Below are positions 1-8,403 of a DNA stretch of 49,886 nt, piece by piece. Positions within the stretch are counted from its first letter, which is position 1. Each line of letters starts with the position of its first letter. The position numbers and the translations under genes are program-made. Source of the stretch: Rikenellaceae bacterium (GTDB lineage Bacteria; Bacteroidota; Bacteroidia; Bacteroidales; Rikenellaceae); the NCBI GenBank assembly GCA_015060015.1, contig SUZG01000012.1:1-49886 (forward strand), written 5' to 3'. The notes below the pieces were generated by a model. The model was not told the DNA's origin. It did no database searches and saw only the letters and a program-made list of their open reading frames with translations.

Positions 1-244
1 ATGCGATTTTTTGCAAGTTTTTGTACCTCGGGTTTTGATATTCAAGAAATTACACTTACTTTTACATTCCAAAATGGAGGTACAAGGCGAAAAGTGCGTT
101 GAAAATCACCAACTTACACATTCTCAATGACTTGCCAAATGGGTGGTTGTACCTTTTTGAGTGCTAAATGACTGATTGATAATCATCTACACTTTCTGCA
201 TCGGGAAGTAATACTTTTGAGGGAATTAGGTTTAGGGGTGCAGT
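1..244. other. Intergenic, no supported gene
   Basis: I see no convincing gene here. Frame 1 is open from base 1 to a stop near base 102, but the 33 codons resemble nothing I recognise. A 9-bp inverted repeat (TTGTACCTC at 21-29, GAGGTACAA at 77-85) and a third TTGTACC near 147 are present; their meaning is unknown. Confidence 0.4.
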
Positions 245-290
245 AAAAAACAAGCGGCAGGTCTGTTTAAGGACGTGCCGCTTTGTTTTT
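245..290 (-). terminator. Intrinsic terminator
   Basis: The arms CAAGCGGCA (251-259) and TGCCGCTTTG (276-285) form a strong GC stem, with a T run on each side. On the minus strand it lies just after the winged-helix mini-gene and ends in six T. It may work in both directions. Confidence 0.75.
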
Positions 291-307
291 GCGAAGTGCA
301 AGATGGG

Positions 308-487
308 TTACTTGGCGGGGGCCCACTTGCAGCGGACGGGTGAAATGATTGCACCTTCGTCTTTGAGTTGCTTCATTGCTTTATCGACCTCCTTGCGGTC
401 GAGGCCGCTGAGCTCTGCAATCTTGCCTGCGTTCAGAGGCTCACCTGCCTCCTTCATTGTCTGTAATACCTTCTCTTTTGTCTCCAT
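308..487 (-). CDS. Winged-helix-like DNA-binding mini-protein (59 aa)
   Basis: This 59-residue protein begins [15 protein letters not shown] and ends KWAPAK. The order helix ([12 protein letters not shown]), short helix ([10 protein letters not shown]), putative recognition helix ([16 protein letters not shown]) and beta hairpin ([10 protein letters not shown]) is the minimal winged-helix fold of MarR/ArsR-type regulators. No ligand or dimerisation domain follows, so it is a stand-alone wHTH. It has its own terminator at 245-290 and lies 46 bp downstream of the patatin gene on the same strand. The target is unknown. It is real rather than noise because the reading frame, terminator and fold pattern agree. 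Confidence 0.75.
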   Translation of the reverse strand: METKEKVLQTMKEAGEPLNAGKIAELSGLDRKEVDKAMKQLKDEGAIISPVRCKWAPAK

Positions 488-533
488 AATCTTGATTTTT
501 TAGTTGTTAGTGATTGTTTTATAGTGTTGGTAT

Positions 534-1385
534 TTATTCAAATACGACTGCATCGGCACAGGCGTAGCCCTCATCGTAGAGTGCGAGCAGCTTGCTTGTG
601 TCGCGTTCCATTCTATCGACAACGATTGGCTTTTGAGGGCGTATTACAGTCAGTGAACCCTCATCTTCCAGCTTTTCAATCAACGAAATCTGCTGGTTAT
701 AGACCGAATTACGATTGCGAATAGCTTGGCGCAAAGCAGGATAGTTATCATAGAAAAACGGTAATATTGTTGTCGGTTTTTGTGGTTTGCGGTAGCCTCT
801 GTTTCGTGTTAAAACAACTACATTGTTATCGAAGCCCTGCTCGCGGGCTCGTTGTAGCGGTATGGAGTCTGCGATGCCTCCGTCGAGCATCGGCTCGCCA
901 TCGACATAGGCTATGGGGCAGACAAAAGGCAGGCTGCTCGATGCCTTTACTATGTCGATGATGCGTGTCGGGTTGTGCTTCTCGTCGTAGTAGCACGCCT
1001 CGCCCGTGCGGCAGCTTGTGGTGACCATTTCGTAGCGTTCCTCGCTGGCGGCCAGAGCCTCGTAGTCGTAGGGTATAATCTTCTCCGGGAAGGTGTGGAA
1101 CAGCAGGTCAAAATCCATAATATTGCGTTTGGTCAGCAGCTGCTTGAAGCCTATGTAACGATACTTCTCCAGCAGGTCTATATTGCTGAACTTGGCTCGG
1201 CCTCGCTGCCCCGACATATAGGAGAGCCCATTGCAGGCACCGGCACTGACGCCTATGGTGTATGGAAAGCGTATGCCCCGATCCATCAGGTTGTCCAATA
1301 CTCCGCAGGTAAATACGCCACGCATACCGCCACCTTCGAGTATGAGCCCTGATTTCGCCGTTAGTTTTACTCTCTGCTTATCCAT
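534..1385 (-). CDS. Patatin-like phospholipase
   Basis: This 283-aa serine hydrolase of the patatin family probably deacylates phospholipids or other lipid esters through a Ser-Asp dyad. The oxyanion-hole glycine run GGGMRG is at about residues 18-23, the nucleophile elbow GVSAG at 45-49 (Ser47), and the dyad aspartate in LDGG at Asp168. There is no signal peptide or membrane segment, so it is probably cytoplasmic, as for the YjjU-type single-domain patatins it resembles. Length is normal for that group. The AraC-type gene lies just upstream on the same strand with a 73-bp gap; co-regulation is possible but not shown. The substrate cannot be inferred. Confidence 0.9.
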   Translation of the reverse strand: MDKQRVKLTAKSGLILEGGGMRGVFTCGVLDNLMDRGIRFPYTIGVSAGACNGLSYMSGQRGRAKFSNIDLLEKYRYIGFKQLLTKRNIMDFDLLFHTFPEKIIPYDYEALAASEERYEMVTTSCRTGEACYYDEKHNPTRIIDIVKASSSLPFVCPIAYVDGEPMLDGGIADSIPLQRAREQGFDNNVVVLTRNRGYRKPQKPTTILPFFYDNYPALRQAIRNRNSVYNQQISLIEKLEDEGSLTVIRPQKPIVVDRMERDTSKLLALYDEGYACADAVVFE

Positions 1386-1458
1386 TTACCGCTTTGCTGA
1401 AAATATATGCAAAATTAACAATTCTTAATGCAAAAATCAAACCTTTACACCATCCTTA

Positions 1459-2352
1459 TCAGCCTTTGCGACGATACTCTTTGGGCGATACGCCTACGCG
1501 ACGCTTGAAATATTTGCCGAAGAAGGTCTGCGACGGGAAGTTCAGCTCATCGCTAATCTGCTGTATGGTCATATTGGTCGATTTGAGCAATGCACGAGCC
1601 TCCAACACAACATATCGTTCAATCCACTCGGCGGCCGATGAGTTGGATGTCTCCTTCACCACTCGCGACAGGTAACGCGGCGTGATGCAGAGCTTGTCGG
1701 CATAGAATTGCAGCTGACGTTCGCGGCGGAAGTTATCTTTTACCAGCGCCAGAAACTCCTTCGACAATACATCGGCGTTGGAACGAGGAGCCTCGTTGCT
1801 GTCGATGTTGCGAATCTGCTCCGACGAGTAGAATATAGCCATGATGACGTGCTGCACAACCTGCAATCGGAATGGGTTCTCCTTATTGCTCAGGATGTGA
1901 CGAATGGCACGGATAAGTATCTCCAACATAGCCTTCTCTTGGTCGTTTATCTTGACGATGCACTCCATATTTGTCCCTATGCGAAGCGGGATAGAGCCGT
2001 TGATATAGACCAGAAGGCTCTCCAGAAAGCGTTTTGATATGATGATGACGTTGGCGTCAAAGTCGTCGCTGTACTCCTCTAACGACACAATCTGCCCGGG
2101 AGCAACCTTTATGATGTTTGACGGAGTGTCGGCACTATACTCAACCATGTCAATTTTTATCTTGATTTTGCCCTTCGTGTGGAACATAATCAGGAAGAAG
2201 TCAAACTTGTGGGGGCTTTTGAGTATGGTATATACCTTCTCGTCAATTATGCCTACAAGTTCGGAGTAGGTAAATATTGCAATCTCGTTTTCGATAGACT
2301 CTACATTGTCGAAAGCCTCGATTTGCGGCAGCCAATCATAATATTGTATCAT
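1459..2352 (-). CDS. AraC-family transcriptional regulator
   Basis: This 297-aa regulator has an N-terminal effector/dimerisation half without recognisable catalytic motifs. The C-terminal two-HTH AraC domain covers about the last 95 residues: the first helix-turn-helix around YADKLCITPRYLSRVVKE, the second around IQQISDELNFPSQTFFGKYFK, then the family tail RRVGVSPKEYRR. I chose the ATG at 2352 because the promoter box TAACTTTG lies at 2392-2399, so a longer reading from 2421 would start upstream of transcription. It is divergent from the MATE exporter gene, a common regulator/target layout; control of that exporter is an inference. Confidence 0.9.
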   Translation of the reverse strand: MIQYYDWLPQIEAFDNVESIENEIAIFTYSELVGIIDEKVYTILKSPHKFDFFLIMFHTKGKIKIKIDMVEYSADTPSNIIKVAPGQIVSLEEYSDDFDANVIIISKRFLESLLVYINGSIPLRIGTNMECIVKINDQEKAMLEILIRAIRHILSNKENPFRLQVVQHVIMAIFYSSEQIRNIDSNEAPRSNADVLSKEFLALVKDNFRRERQLQFYADKLCITPRYLSRVVKETSNSSAAEWIERYVVLEARALLKSTNMTIQQISDELNFPSQTFFGKYFKRRVGVSPKEYRRKG

Positions 2353-2391
2353 TTGTTTATAAAATTTTGTGTTTTTATACTTATTTGCCAG

Positions 2392-2422
2392 CAAAGTTAG
2401 TCTGTTTGTGTTATATTGCAAT
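2392..2422 (-). promoter_or_regulatory. Bacteroidetes-type promoter for the AraC gene
   Basis: On the minus strand ATTG (2422-2419), 19 bp, then TAACTTTG (2399-2392) match the -33/-7 pattern. The predicted RNA start is near 2387, about 35 nt before the ATG at 2352. Confidence 0.6.
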
Positions 2423-2565
2423 GCCTTGTGTCCTTATAGTCCAATATGTAGTGACAATGGGTTGCATTTTCGGCAAATACACCAATCTAAATCACAAATA
2501 TTACCAATTGACCTATAAAGATTCTGCTGTGCATATTTATAACGAATATTTCCTGCGAAAATTGT

Positions 2566-2573
2566 TATCTTTG
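2566..2573 (+). promoter_or_regulatory. -7 box of the MATE gene
   Basis: TATCTTTG matches the -7 consensus exactly. It ends only 8 nt before the ATG at 2582, so the mRNA would have almost no 5' leader. No clear -33 box is seen. Confidence 0.55.
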
Positions 2574-2581
2574 CACCCGTT

Positions 2582-3967
2582 ATGAAACTATTGAGTACAT
2601 ATAAACCATATTATAAGGCAAATCTGCAACTGGCCTTCCCCGTAATTCTCTCACAGATAGGGCAGATTACGGTGCAGCTGGCCGATACAGCTATGGTGGG
2701 CTATTATGGTGGCGAAGACCCAACGCCTCTGGCAGCGGTGTCATTTGCTACGAGCATCTTCTATATAGTCTTTGTGGCGGCTATGGGCTTGTCGTTTGGT
2801 CTTACGCCGCTGGTGGGCGAACATTTTGCACGTGACGAGAAGCGTCAGGTGTCGGAGCTGTTGCAGAACGGTGTTGTTCTGTTCTCTGTTATAGGATTCT
2901 TGTCGGTGGGCTTGCTTGTCGCCATTCGTCCCCTGCTGGGGATGTTGGGCGATATAATGACGGGCGGCGATGGCTCGACAGCCAGCGTTGTGGAGCAGGC
3001 TCTGCCATATTTCGACTCCATAGTGTGGAGTATGTTGCCTATAATGGTGGTATGCACTGTCAAGCAGTTCTTGGAGGGTGTCGGTAATACCCGTATCGCT
3101 ATGGTTACGGTCATCATTGCCAATGCGGTGAATATTCTGCTCAACTGGGTGTTTATCTTCGGCAAGTGCGGTTTGGAGCCTATGGGTGCTGTGGGTGCCG
3201 GCTATGCAACACTCATTGCCCGCATCTTGCAGGCTGTGATTCTGACGGGATATTTTCTGCTTACGCCTCGTTTCCGCGAATATACATCAGAACTGTTTTC
3301 ACGTTCAGTAGTGCGTCTGCGTACGATATACAACATCTTGAAGGTGGGTACTCCTATCGCCTTCCAGATGCTTATGGAGGCGAGTGCTTTTGTCGTGGCG
3401 GGTATTCTTGTGCTGGCCTTCGGAGCCCACGCTGTGAGTGCTTACCAGATAGGAACGAATATGATGAACGTGACCTTTATGATTGTGGTGGCTATCGGCT
3501 CGGCAACGACTATCCTCTGCTCGCATATCTACGGCCGCCGCGACTTTTCAACGCTGCGTCGTACGGTCAATGCGGCCTATATGATGGGTCTTGCGTGGAA
3601 TGTTACGGTGGCGGTGCTTTTCATCATCTTCCGTTACGATATTCCGCGTCTGTTCACCTCTAATGAGCCTACCATCGAGCTTACGGCTACGATGCTCATT
3701 TTTATTGCTCTGTTTCAGGTGTCGGACTGCTTGCAGGCTATCTCGATAAGTATTTTGCGAGGCTTGCAGGATGTGAAGGTTATTATGCCGATTGTCATCA
3801 TCTCGTATGTCGTTTTCAATATCCCTGTGGGCTATTTCCTTGCGTTTGACTGCGGCTTTGGTGCTGTCGGACTTATTATGGGCTTTATCGTCGGTCTTTC
3901 GACTTGTGCCTTGCTCACGATTCTGCGTGTAAGACGCGATGTAAGGCGTTTGGAGGCGAGAGAATAA
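2582..3967 (+). CDS. MATE-family efflux transporter
   Basis: This 461-aa inner-membrane protein should export drugs or metabolites in exchange for Na+ or H+. About twelve hydrophobic segments are visible, in two MatE repeats of six helices. The N-terminal family signature is seen in LAFPVILSQIGQI and ADTAMVGYYGG; the second half starts near the NILKVGTPIAFQMLME stretch. Length is typical for NorM/DinF-like MATE proteins. The gene is divergent from an AraC regulator and followed by a probable terminator at 3996-4027. Substrate cannot be told from sequence. Confidence 0.93.
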   Translation: MKLLSTYKPYYKANLQLAFPVILSQIGQITVQLADTAMVGYYGGEDPTPLAAVSFATSIFYIVFVAAMGLSFGLTPLVGEHFARDEKRQVSELLQNGVVLFSVIGFLSVGLLVAIRPLLGMLGDIMTGGDGSTASVVEQALPYFDSIVWSMLPIMVVCTVKQFLEGVGNTRIAMVTVIIANAVNILLNWVFIFGKCGLEPMGAVGAGYATLIARILQAVILTGYFLLTPRFREYTSELFSRSVVRLRTIYNILKVGTPIAFQMLMEASAFVVAGILVLAFGAHAVSAYQIGTNMMNVTFMIVVAIGSATTILCSHIYGRRDFSTLRRTVNAAYMMGLAWNVTVAVLFIIFRYDIPRLFTSNEPTIELTATMLIFIALFQVSDCLQAISISILRGLQDVKVIMPIVIISYVVFNIPVGYFLAFDCGFGAVGLIMGFIVGLSTCALLTILRVRRDVRRLEARE

Positions 3968-3995
3968 GCCGTATAGTTATGCTCAATACAAATTT

Positions 3996-4027
3996 GGCGG
4001 TTGGAGTTTTTTCGACCGCTTTTTTTG
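3996..4027 (+). terminator. Probable terminator after the MATE gene
   Basis: GCGGTTGGA and TCGACCGC can pair imperfectly and are followed by TTTTTTTG. The stem is short with a bulge, so confidence is moderate. Confidence 0.45.
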
Positions 4028-4091
4028 TTTCTTTCGAAAAAGTTTTGTATGTTCGTGCTACAAAACAACCAATATTTATTATAAACCAAAA

Positions 4092-4556
4092 ATGAAACTG
4101 AAAAATATCTTGATGAATTGTTTGCGGCTTGGTAAAATGGTCGCACTTATAAGTTGTTTTGCTTTGCAAGCGAGTTGCGAGGGCAATGTTGATTATGTGC
4201 TGAAAACAGAGTGGCTTTATCAGAATCAGTCGTCTCGGGATGTAACCATTTTAGTAGGGGACGGAAATTTTGTGGGTGATAATGTTTCAATTGATATCGC
4301 TGCGGGTGGTAATTACTTTTATAACATAGAGTTTTCATCTACAACTAAAAACACAAATCCATTAGAGATTGAGCCTATGTATAGTTGGCACGGAGCGACA
4401 ATTATAGTGGGAGAGCAGAGTTATTGGGTTGATTCCGATGAAGGGATAACCGATATCAAAAATTATGAAGTTGAAAAATTGGGTCGCAATAATTTTCGTT
4501 TTACCTACACTTTCACCGACGAGATTTTGGAACAGCTGAAACAGCAAAGCGAGTAG
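4092..4556 (+). CDS. Small lipoprotein of unknown function
   Basis: I do not recognise this 154-aa protein. It has a hydrophobic N-terminal segment (MVALISCFALQASC) ending in a lipobox-like LQASC, so it is probably a lipoprotein. The mature part is rich in Tyr, Asn, Thr and acidic residues and looks like a beta-rich domain (for example RDVTILVGDG, FRFTYTFTDEIL). Its DNA is visibly richer in A/T than the flanking genes, which could mean a recent arrival or relaxed codon use. It stands alone between two terminators, at 3996-4027 and 4562-4591. Confidence 0.65.
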   Translation: MKLKNILMNCLRLGKMVALISCFALQASCEGNVDYVLKTEWLYQNQSSRDVTILVGDGNFVGDNVSIDIAAGGNYFYNIEFSSTTKNTNPLEIEPMYSWHGATIIVGEQSYWVDSDEGITDIKNYEVEKLGRNNFRFTYTFTDEILEQLKQQSE

Positions 4557-4561
4557 ATAAC

Positions 4562-4591
4562 AAAAGGCGAGGAAATTCCTCGCCTTTTTTG
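4562..4591 (+). terminator. Intrinsic terminator
   Basis: An 11-bp perfect stem, AAAAGGCGAGG (4562-4572) with CCTCGCCTTTT (4578-4588), followed by more T. It closes the small lipoprotein gene. Confidence 0.85.
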
Positions 4592-4666
4592 CCCCTGACA
4601 ACTGCTGATATTGGCTGCATATTTTACTCTCGTGATGCTATTTCCGAAAAATTAAAAATTTTTTCT

Positions 4667-4674
4667 TACCTTTA
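4667..4674 (+). promoter_or_regulatory. -7 box for the PSP1-gldH-trmB operon
   Basis: TACCTTTA is one base off the -7 consensus and lies 16 bp before the ATG at 4691. It rules out the longer upstream reading from 4589. Confidence 0.45.
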
Positions 4675-4690
4675 CGGAAAATTTGCATCT

Positions 4691-6028
4691 ATGGACAACT
4701 GTTCTAAAAAACATATACCCGAAATGGGACGTGGATTCGTGACCTGCGATTGTGGTGATGAGTTGCGAGTGGAGCCTGTCGAGGGCTGCTACAAACTGCA
4801 CGAGACACCCTGGCTGGAGGAGTATCCCGATAATGTGCCGACCGATATCTTTGAGGTACGATTCAAGAATACACGCCGTTCTTACTACAAGAATGTCAAT
4901 AATCTGCCGTTGAAACGTGGCGATATCGTCGCTGTTGAGGCTTCGCCGGGTCACGATATCGGCATCATCTCGCTGACGGGCGATATGGTGGCGAAGCAGA
5001 TTCGTCGTACGGGCTTCACTCCGTTCAATGGCGAGTACAAGAAGATCTACCGCAAGGCTCGACCTTACGATATCGAACGCTGGCAGGAGGCTATCGCCTT
5101 GGAGCACGACACGATGATTCAGTCGCGTCAGATTGCTGCCGAGATGGGTCTCGATATGAAGATTGGCGATGTGGAGTATCAGGGCGACAAGGTAAAAGCA
5201 ATCTTCTACTATATCGCCGAGGGCCGAGTCGATTTCCGCGAACTTATCAAGGTCTTCGCCGAACGCTTCCATATCCGTATCGAGATGAAGCAGATTGGAG
5301 CACGTCAGGAGGCCGGCCGTATCGGTGGTATCGGTGCGTGCGGCAGAGAGTTGTGCTGTGCTTCGTGGATATCGAGCTTTTCGAGTGTTACGACCAATGC
5401 TGCCCGCGTGCAGGATATTTCACTCAACCCGTTGAAGCTGGCGGGTCAGTGCTCGAAGTTGAAGTGCTGTCTGATGTATGAGTACGATGTCTATGCCGAT
5501 GCCCGTCAGACCCTGCCTCGCGTGCGTGAGCCGTTGCAGGCTATGGATGGCGAGTACTATCTCGTCAAGACCGATATCCTGGGCCGAATGATGTCGTTCA
5601 GCACCAGCAAGGATACGATGGCCAATGTGGTCACAATTCCCACCTCGCGAGTGCGTGAGATTGTCGCAATGAATCGTGCCGGCAAGAAGGTGGAGTCAAT
5701 CGTGGATGCCAATAGTACAGCAGCGGTTGAGGAGCCTACATTCCGCACCGAGGAGGATAGCATCACACGTTTCGACAAGCAGAATCGCCGTCGCAAGGGT
5801 CGCGGAGACCGTCGTGACAGAGGCCAGCGTCAGGGCCGTACAGAGGAACGTGCAGAGGTACAGAAGGGTGGCGATAAGGGCAATGGCGAGGGCGAACACC
5901 AGCAGCGTCAGGATAGGCCCCAACGCCGAAATAATGACCGCCGAGGCCGCGACCATCGTCACAAAGGCAACCGCAATGGCGGAGGCGAGTCAAATGGCGG
6001 ACAGAACTCAACCCCCAAGCAGGAGTAA
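4691..6028 (+). CDS. PSP1-domain protein (RicT/YaaT-like) with a disordered basic tail
   Basis: This 445-aa protein carries the PSP1 domain, found in Bacillus subtilis RicT (YaaT). RicT works with RicA/RicF in an Fe-S-bearing complex affecting RNase Y and phosphorelay. The C-terminal PSP1 signature is clear, with GIGACGRELCCASW and the later CSKLKCCLMYEY supplying five conserved cysteines. The last ~80 residues are low complexity, dominated by Arg, Gly, Asn, Gln and His with many RG/RR pairs, and may bind RNA. The start is set by the promoter box at 4667. The stop overlaps the gldH ATG by one base, so the two are translationally coupled. Confidence 0.9.
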   Translation: MDNCSKKHIPEMGRGFVTCDCGDELRVEPVEGCYKLHETPWLEEYPDNVPTDIFEVRFKNTRRSYYKNVNNLPLKRGDIVAVEASPGHDIGIISLTGDMVAKQIRRTGFTPFNGEYKKIYRKARPYDIERWQEAIALEHDTMIQSRQIAAEMGLDMKIGDVEYQGDKVKAIFYYIAEGRVDFRELIKVFAERFHIRIEMKQIGARQEAGRIGGIGACGRELCCASWISSFSSVTTNAARVQDISLNPLKLAGQCSKLKCCLMYEYDVYADARQTLPRVREPLQAMDGEYYLVKTDILGRMMSFSTSKDTMANVVTIPTSRVREIVAMNRAGKKVESIVDANSTAAVEEPTFRTEEDSITRFDKQNRRRKGRGDRRDRGQRQGRTEERAEVQKGGDKGNGEGEHQQRQDRPQRRNNDRRGRDHRHKGNRNGGGESNGGQNSTPKQE

Positions 6029-6501
6029 TGTTGCGAAAGCCGTCAAATAGGGTAGTGTGTCGGTGTGTTGTGGTGCTGGCTATAGCTTTGGGCTTGGCTG
6101 GATGCGGTATGCCCGACAATGTGGTGCGATATACCGATGTCAATGTCGTGGAGTGGCAGGAGGAGGCTGTCGTGGAGTACGAAAACGAGTACGACAACAA
6201 GAGTGACGAAGCCCGCCTGTGCGATATGGATATGCTGTTCCACGTCAATCGCCATTTCGTGGCCGATACGTTTGATGTGCGGATAACCACCATAACGCCC
6301 GATTCGTTGCGATACACCGAGAGATTGTATATCCCCGTGAAGGTTGAGTGGAGTAAAGCCACCGAGTATAGTGCCGATGTGCTGGTGCCATATCGTCGCA
6401 ATGTGACATTCGATAAGCAGGGAGTCTATGTTATAGGCATCGAGCCTGTGGTTGCGGTGTCGGGCGTAGAGTCTGTCGGTATAAATTTTCAAATGAAATA
6501 A
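6028..6501 (+). CDS. gldH: Gliding-motility lipoprotein GldH
   Basis: This 157-aa protein resembles GldH, a Bacteroidetes lipoprotein needed for gliding in Flavobacterium and present in non-gliding relatives too. A signal segment (VVVLAIALGLAGC) ends in a lipobox at about Cys26. The mature domain has the family layout of beta strands ending in GVYVIGIEPVVAVSGVESVGI. It follows the PSP1 gene with a one-base overlap (TAATG), an order I know from other Bacteroidetes, and precedes trmB by 9 bp. In a gut anaerobe a cell-envelope role other than gliding is likely; that is inference. Confidence 0.8.
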   Translation: MLRKPSNRVVCRCVVVLAIALGLAGCGMPDNVVRYTDVNVVEWQEEAVVEYENEYDNKSDEARLCDMDMLFHVNRHFVADTFDVRITTITPDSLRYTERLYIPVKVEWSKATEYSADVLVPYRRNVTFDKQGVYVIGIEPVVAVSGVESVGINFQMK

Positions 6502-6510
6502 TTGTAGATA

Positions 6511-7269
6511 ATGGGAAAAGATAAACTGCGTCGTTTTGCGGAGAACCTTACATTCAGTTGCCTTGTGCAGCCTGAATTTGATGAGATTTTTCATAAGGAC
6601 CACCCTCTGAAAGGTCGTTGGCACGAGGATTTCTTCCATAACAACAACCCTATAATTCTGGAACTTGGATGCGGCAAGGGCGAATATACGGTAGCCTTGG
6701 CGGCTCGCAATCCCGATTGCAACTATATAGGCATCGATATCAAGGGTGCCCGTATGTGGCGAGGGGCCAAGACTGCCACCGAGTGCAAGATGGAGAATGT
6801 TGGCTTCCTGCGTACGCGTATCGAGTTTATCAACTCATTCTTTGCGGCGGGCGAGGTTGCCGAGATATGGATTACTTTCCCCGACCCGCAGCTCAAAACA
6901 CGCCGAGCAAAGAAGCGTCTTACTTCGCCTATATTTTTGGAGTATTATGCTCAATTCCTTGCGGCGGATGGCTGGATAAATCTGAAAACCGACTCACAGC
7001 ACCTCTACGGCTATACCAACGAGGTGGTGCGTCATTTCGGTTTGAAGTGCGAGGCTTCCAATAACGATATATACGGAACGGGCTTTGCCGATGAGAAGTT
7101 GTCGGTCAAGACAGCCTATGAAACGAAGTTTTTGGAGAGAGGTCTGCCTATCACCTATACCCGCTTCTCGCTTGGTGGCCGTACCGAGTTTGAGATGTTC
7201 GACTGGGAGGAGGATGAGAAGCTGGAGAAAGATAACGAGGAGGCACGCATCGGTATCAGCAAGTGCTGA
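6511..7269 (+). CDS. trmB: tRNA (guanine-N7-)-methyltransferase
   Basis: TrmB transfers a methyl group from S-adenosylmethionine to N7 of G46 in the tRNA variable loop. The 252-aa protein shows the SAM-binding motif ILELGCGKGEYT at about residues 50-61, the acidic NYIGIDIKGARMWRGAK stretch after it, and the family signature ITFPDPQLKTRRAKKRL that contacts substrate. Length is normal. It is the last gene of the PSP1-gldH-trmB unit, which ends at a strong hairpin at 7299-7336. Confidence 0.95.
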   Translation: MGKDKLRRFAENLTFSCLVQPEFDEIFHKDHPLKGRWHEDFFHNNNPIILELGCGKGEYTVALAARNPDCNYIGIDIKGARMWRGAKTATECKMENVGFLRTRIEFINSFFAAGEVAEIWITFPDPQLKTRRAKKRLTSPIFLEYYAQFLAADGWINLKTDSQHLYGYTNEVVRHFGLKCEASNNDIYGTGFADEKLSVKTAYETKFLERGLPITYTRFSLGGRTEFEMFDWEEDEKLEKDNEEARIGISKC

Positions 7270-7298
7270 CCGATAGTATAACCATAGAGTGAAAAAGA

Positions 7299-7336
7299 GT
7301 AGGGTGGCTATTTACTTTTTAGCCACCCTCTTTGTT
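7299..7336. terminator. Bidirectional terminator between trmB and the Stealth genes
   Basis: AGGGTGGCTA (7301-7310) pairs with TAGCCACCCT (7320-7329), followed by CTTTGTT on the plus strand and CTCTTTTTC on the minus strand. It serves convergent genes. Confidence 0.8.
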
Positions 7337-7352
7337 GTATTTTGGTATTCAA

Positions 7353-8348
7353 TTACTTCTCAAACGAGCATTTGTCGGGAAACATCTCCGTCAGAAAATC
7401 GACCATACGCTGACAATCGGCATCCGTAGAACGTTCATTGTCGTTCATACATATCATCAGCGGGTTGTATTTACGCATCACCGCCTTGAAATCCATCTTG
7501 TTGAGGCGTATGCAGCGTGAGTCGTTGGCGAATGTATTGGTAAATGCTGCACGCAGGCAGTTCCAGAAACCCGCTATGCGGTTGTAGCGACTTATGCGAC
7601 GCAATTCGGCACGCCCTGTGGCGATGGTGTAGTAACTCACAAAGCTGCGGTGCATATCATCATTCTGGCGGAAACGGCTGTGTGCTGTTCTCTCCCACGC
7701 CTCGGGATGCAGCGAGACACAATGCTCAAAGTCACTCTTGCGATAGGCGTCGAAGTTGTGGTGTGGGGCATAGGGAATCATCTTTCCGCACGCCTGTTCG
7801 GCCAACTCCTGCATATGCCACAGCATCTTGGTATAGTTACCTCGGCGTGCCCACTTAAAGCGATTGAATCTGTTCAAACGGACAATCGGGCGACCATCCT
7901 CCTTGAAGAAGATGTCGGGTGTTACCGCTGCGGCAAACAGCGTATCATCGTTACCCATCAGGAAATGCTCACTTAATCCGGGAATCTTATATATACAGCT
8001 CTCTATGGCACTGCTGTTGAATACGGGCAGAGAGTCGGCGGGCATAATCTCCGTATGATCCACCACCGTAATCTTCGGATGCTCTGTGTTGAGCCATTCG
8101 GGACGCTGGTTGTCGGTTACAATATATATATGATTTATCCACGGAGCATACCTTTCGACCGAACGCAACGAGAAACGCAATTCGTCGTTATTACGCCAGC
8201 GAGCCTCGGCAGTGGTCTGGCTCGAAGTACTGGCATCTGACGGCATATATTTCTGTCGCTTGGCTCTCCACGCGGGGTCGTTGCCATCCACCCACATATA
8301 TATCAGGTCGATTGGGAATGGTAGTTCTTTTTCGTTTCGTGTTGTCAT
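7353..8348 (-). CDS. Stealth-family sugar-phosphate transferase 1
   Basis: Stealth proteins transfer hexose-1-phosphate units during capsule or exopolysaccharide synthesis and share four conserved regions. This 331-aa member shows CR1 (PIDLIYMWVDGNDPAW, residues ~11-27), CR2 (RNNDELRFSLRSVERYAPWI, then VTDNQRPEWLN, and later FLMGNDDTLF), a CR3-like segment (YAPHHNFDAYRK) and a short C-terminal region matching CR4. There is no signal peptide, so it is cytoplasmic. A second, diverged Stealth gene lies directly upstream on the same strand, 55 bp away. No other capsule gene is visible nearby. Confidence 0.88.
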   Translation of the reverse strand: MTTRNEKELPFPIDLIYMWVDGNDPAWRAKRQKYMPSDASTSSQTTAEARWRNNDELRFSLRSVERYAPWINHIYIVTDNQRPEWLNTEHPKITVVDHTEIMPADSLPVFNSSAIESCIYKIPGLSEHFLMGNDDTLFAAAVTPDIFFKEDGRPIVRLNRFNRFKWARRGNYTKMLWHMQELAEQACGKMIPYAPHHNFDAYRKSDFEHCVSLHPEAWERTAHSRFRQNDDMHRSFVSYYTIATGRAELRRISRYNRIAGFWNCLRAAFTNTFANDSRCIRLNKMDFKAVMRKYNPLMICMNDNERSTDADCQRMVDFLTEMFPDKCSFEK

Positions 8349-8355
8349 AGACTAT

Positions 8356-8385
8356 CTTGAAAGTGTCTGCCTTGAAAGTGTCTGC
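8356..8385. repeat. Perfect 15-bp tandem duplication
   Basis: CTTGAAAGTGTCTGC occurs twice in a row, at 8356-8370 and 8371-8385, in the 55-bp gap between the two Stealth genes. It changes the distance between the upstream stop and the downstream ATG, and could vary by slippage. Confidence 0.9.
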
Positions 8386-8403
8386 ACGCCGGCATCCACA
8401 ATG

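Noticed and set aside
21..85. 9-bp inverted repeat TTGTACCTC ... GAGGTACAA
   Set aside because: 47-bp loop and no promoter or gene to relate it to; kept only as a remark.
4589..4690. Longer N-terminus of the PSP1 protein
   Set aside because: It would start upstream of the promoter box at 4667-4674 and overlap the terminator at 4562-4591.
4652..5272. 206-aa ORF antisense to the PSP1 gene
   Set aside because: Shadow of a strong coding gene with clear conserved cysteines on the other strand.
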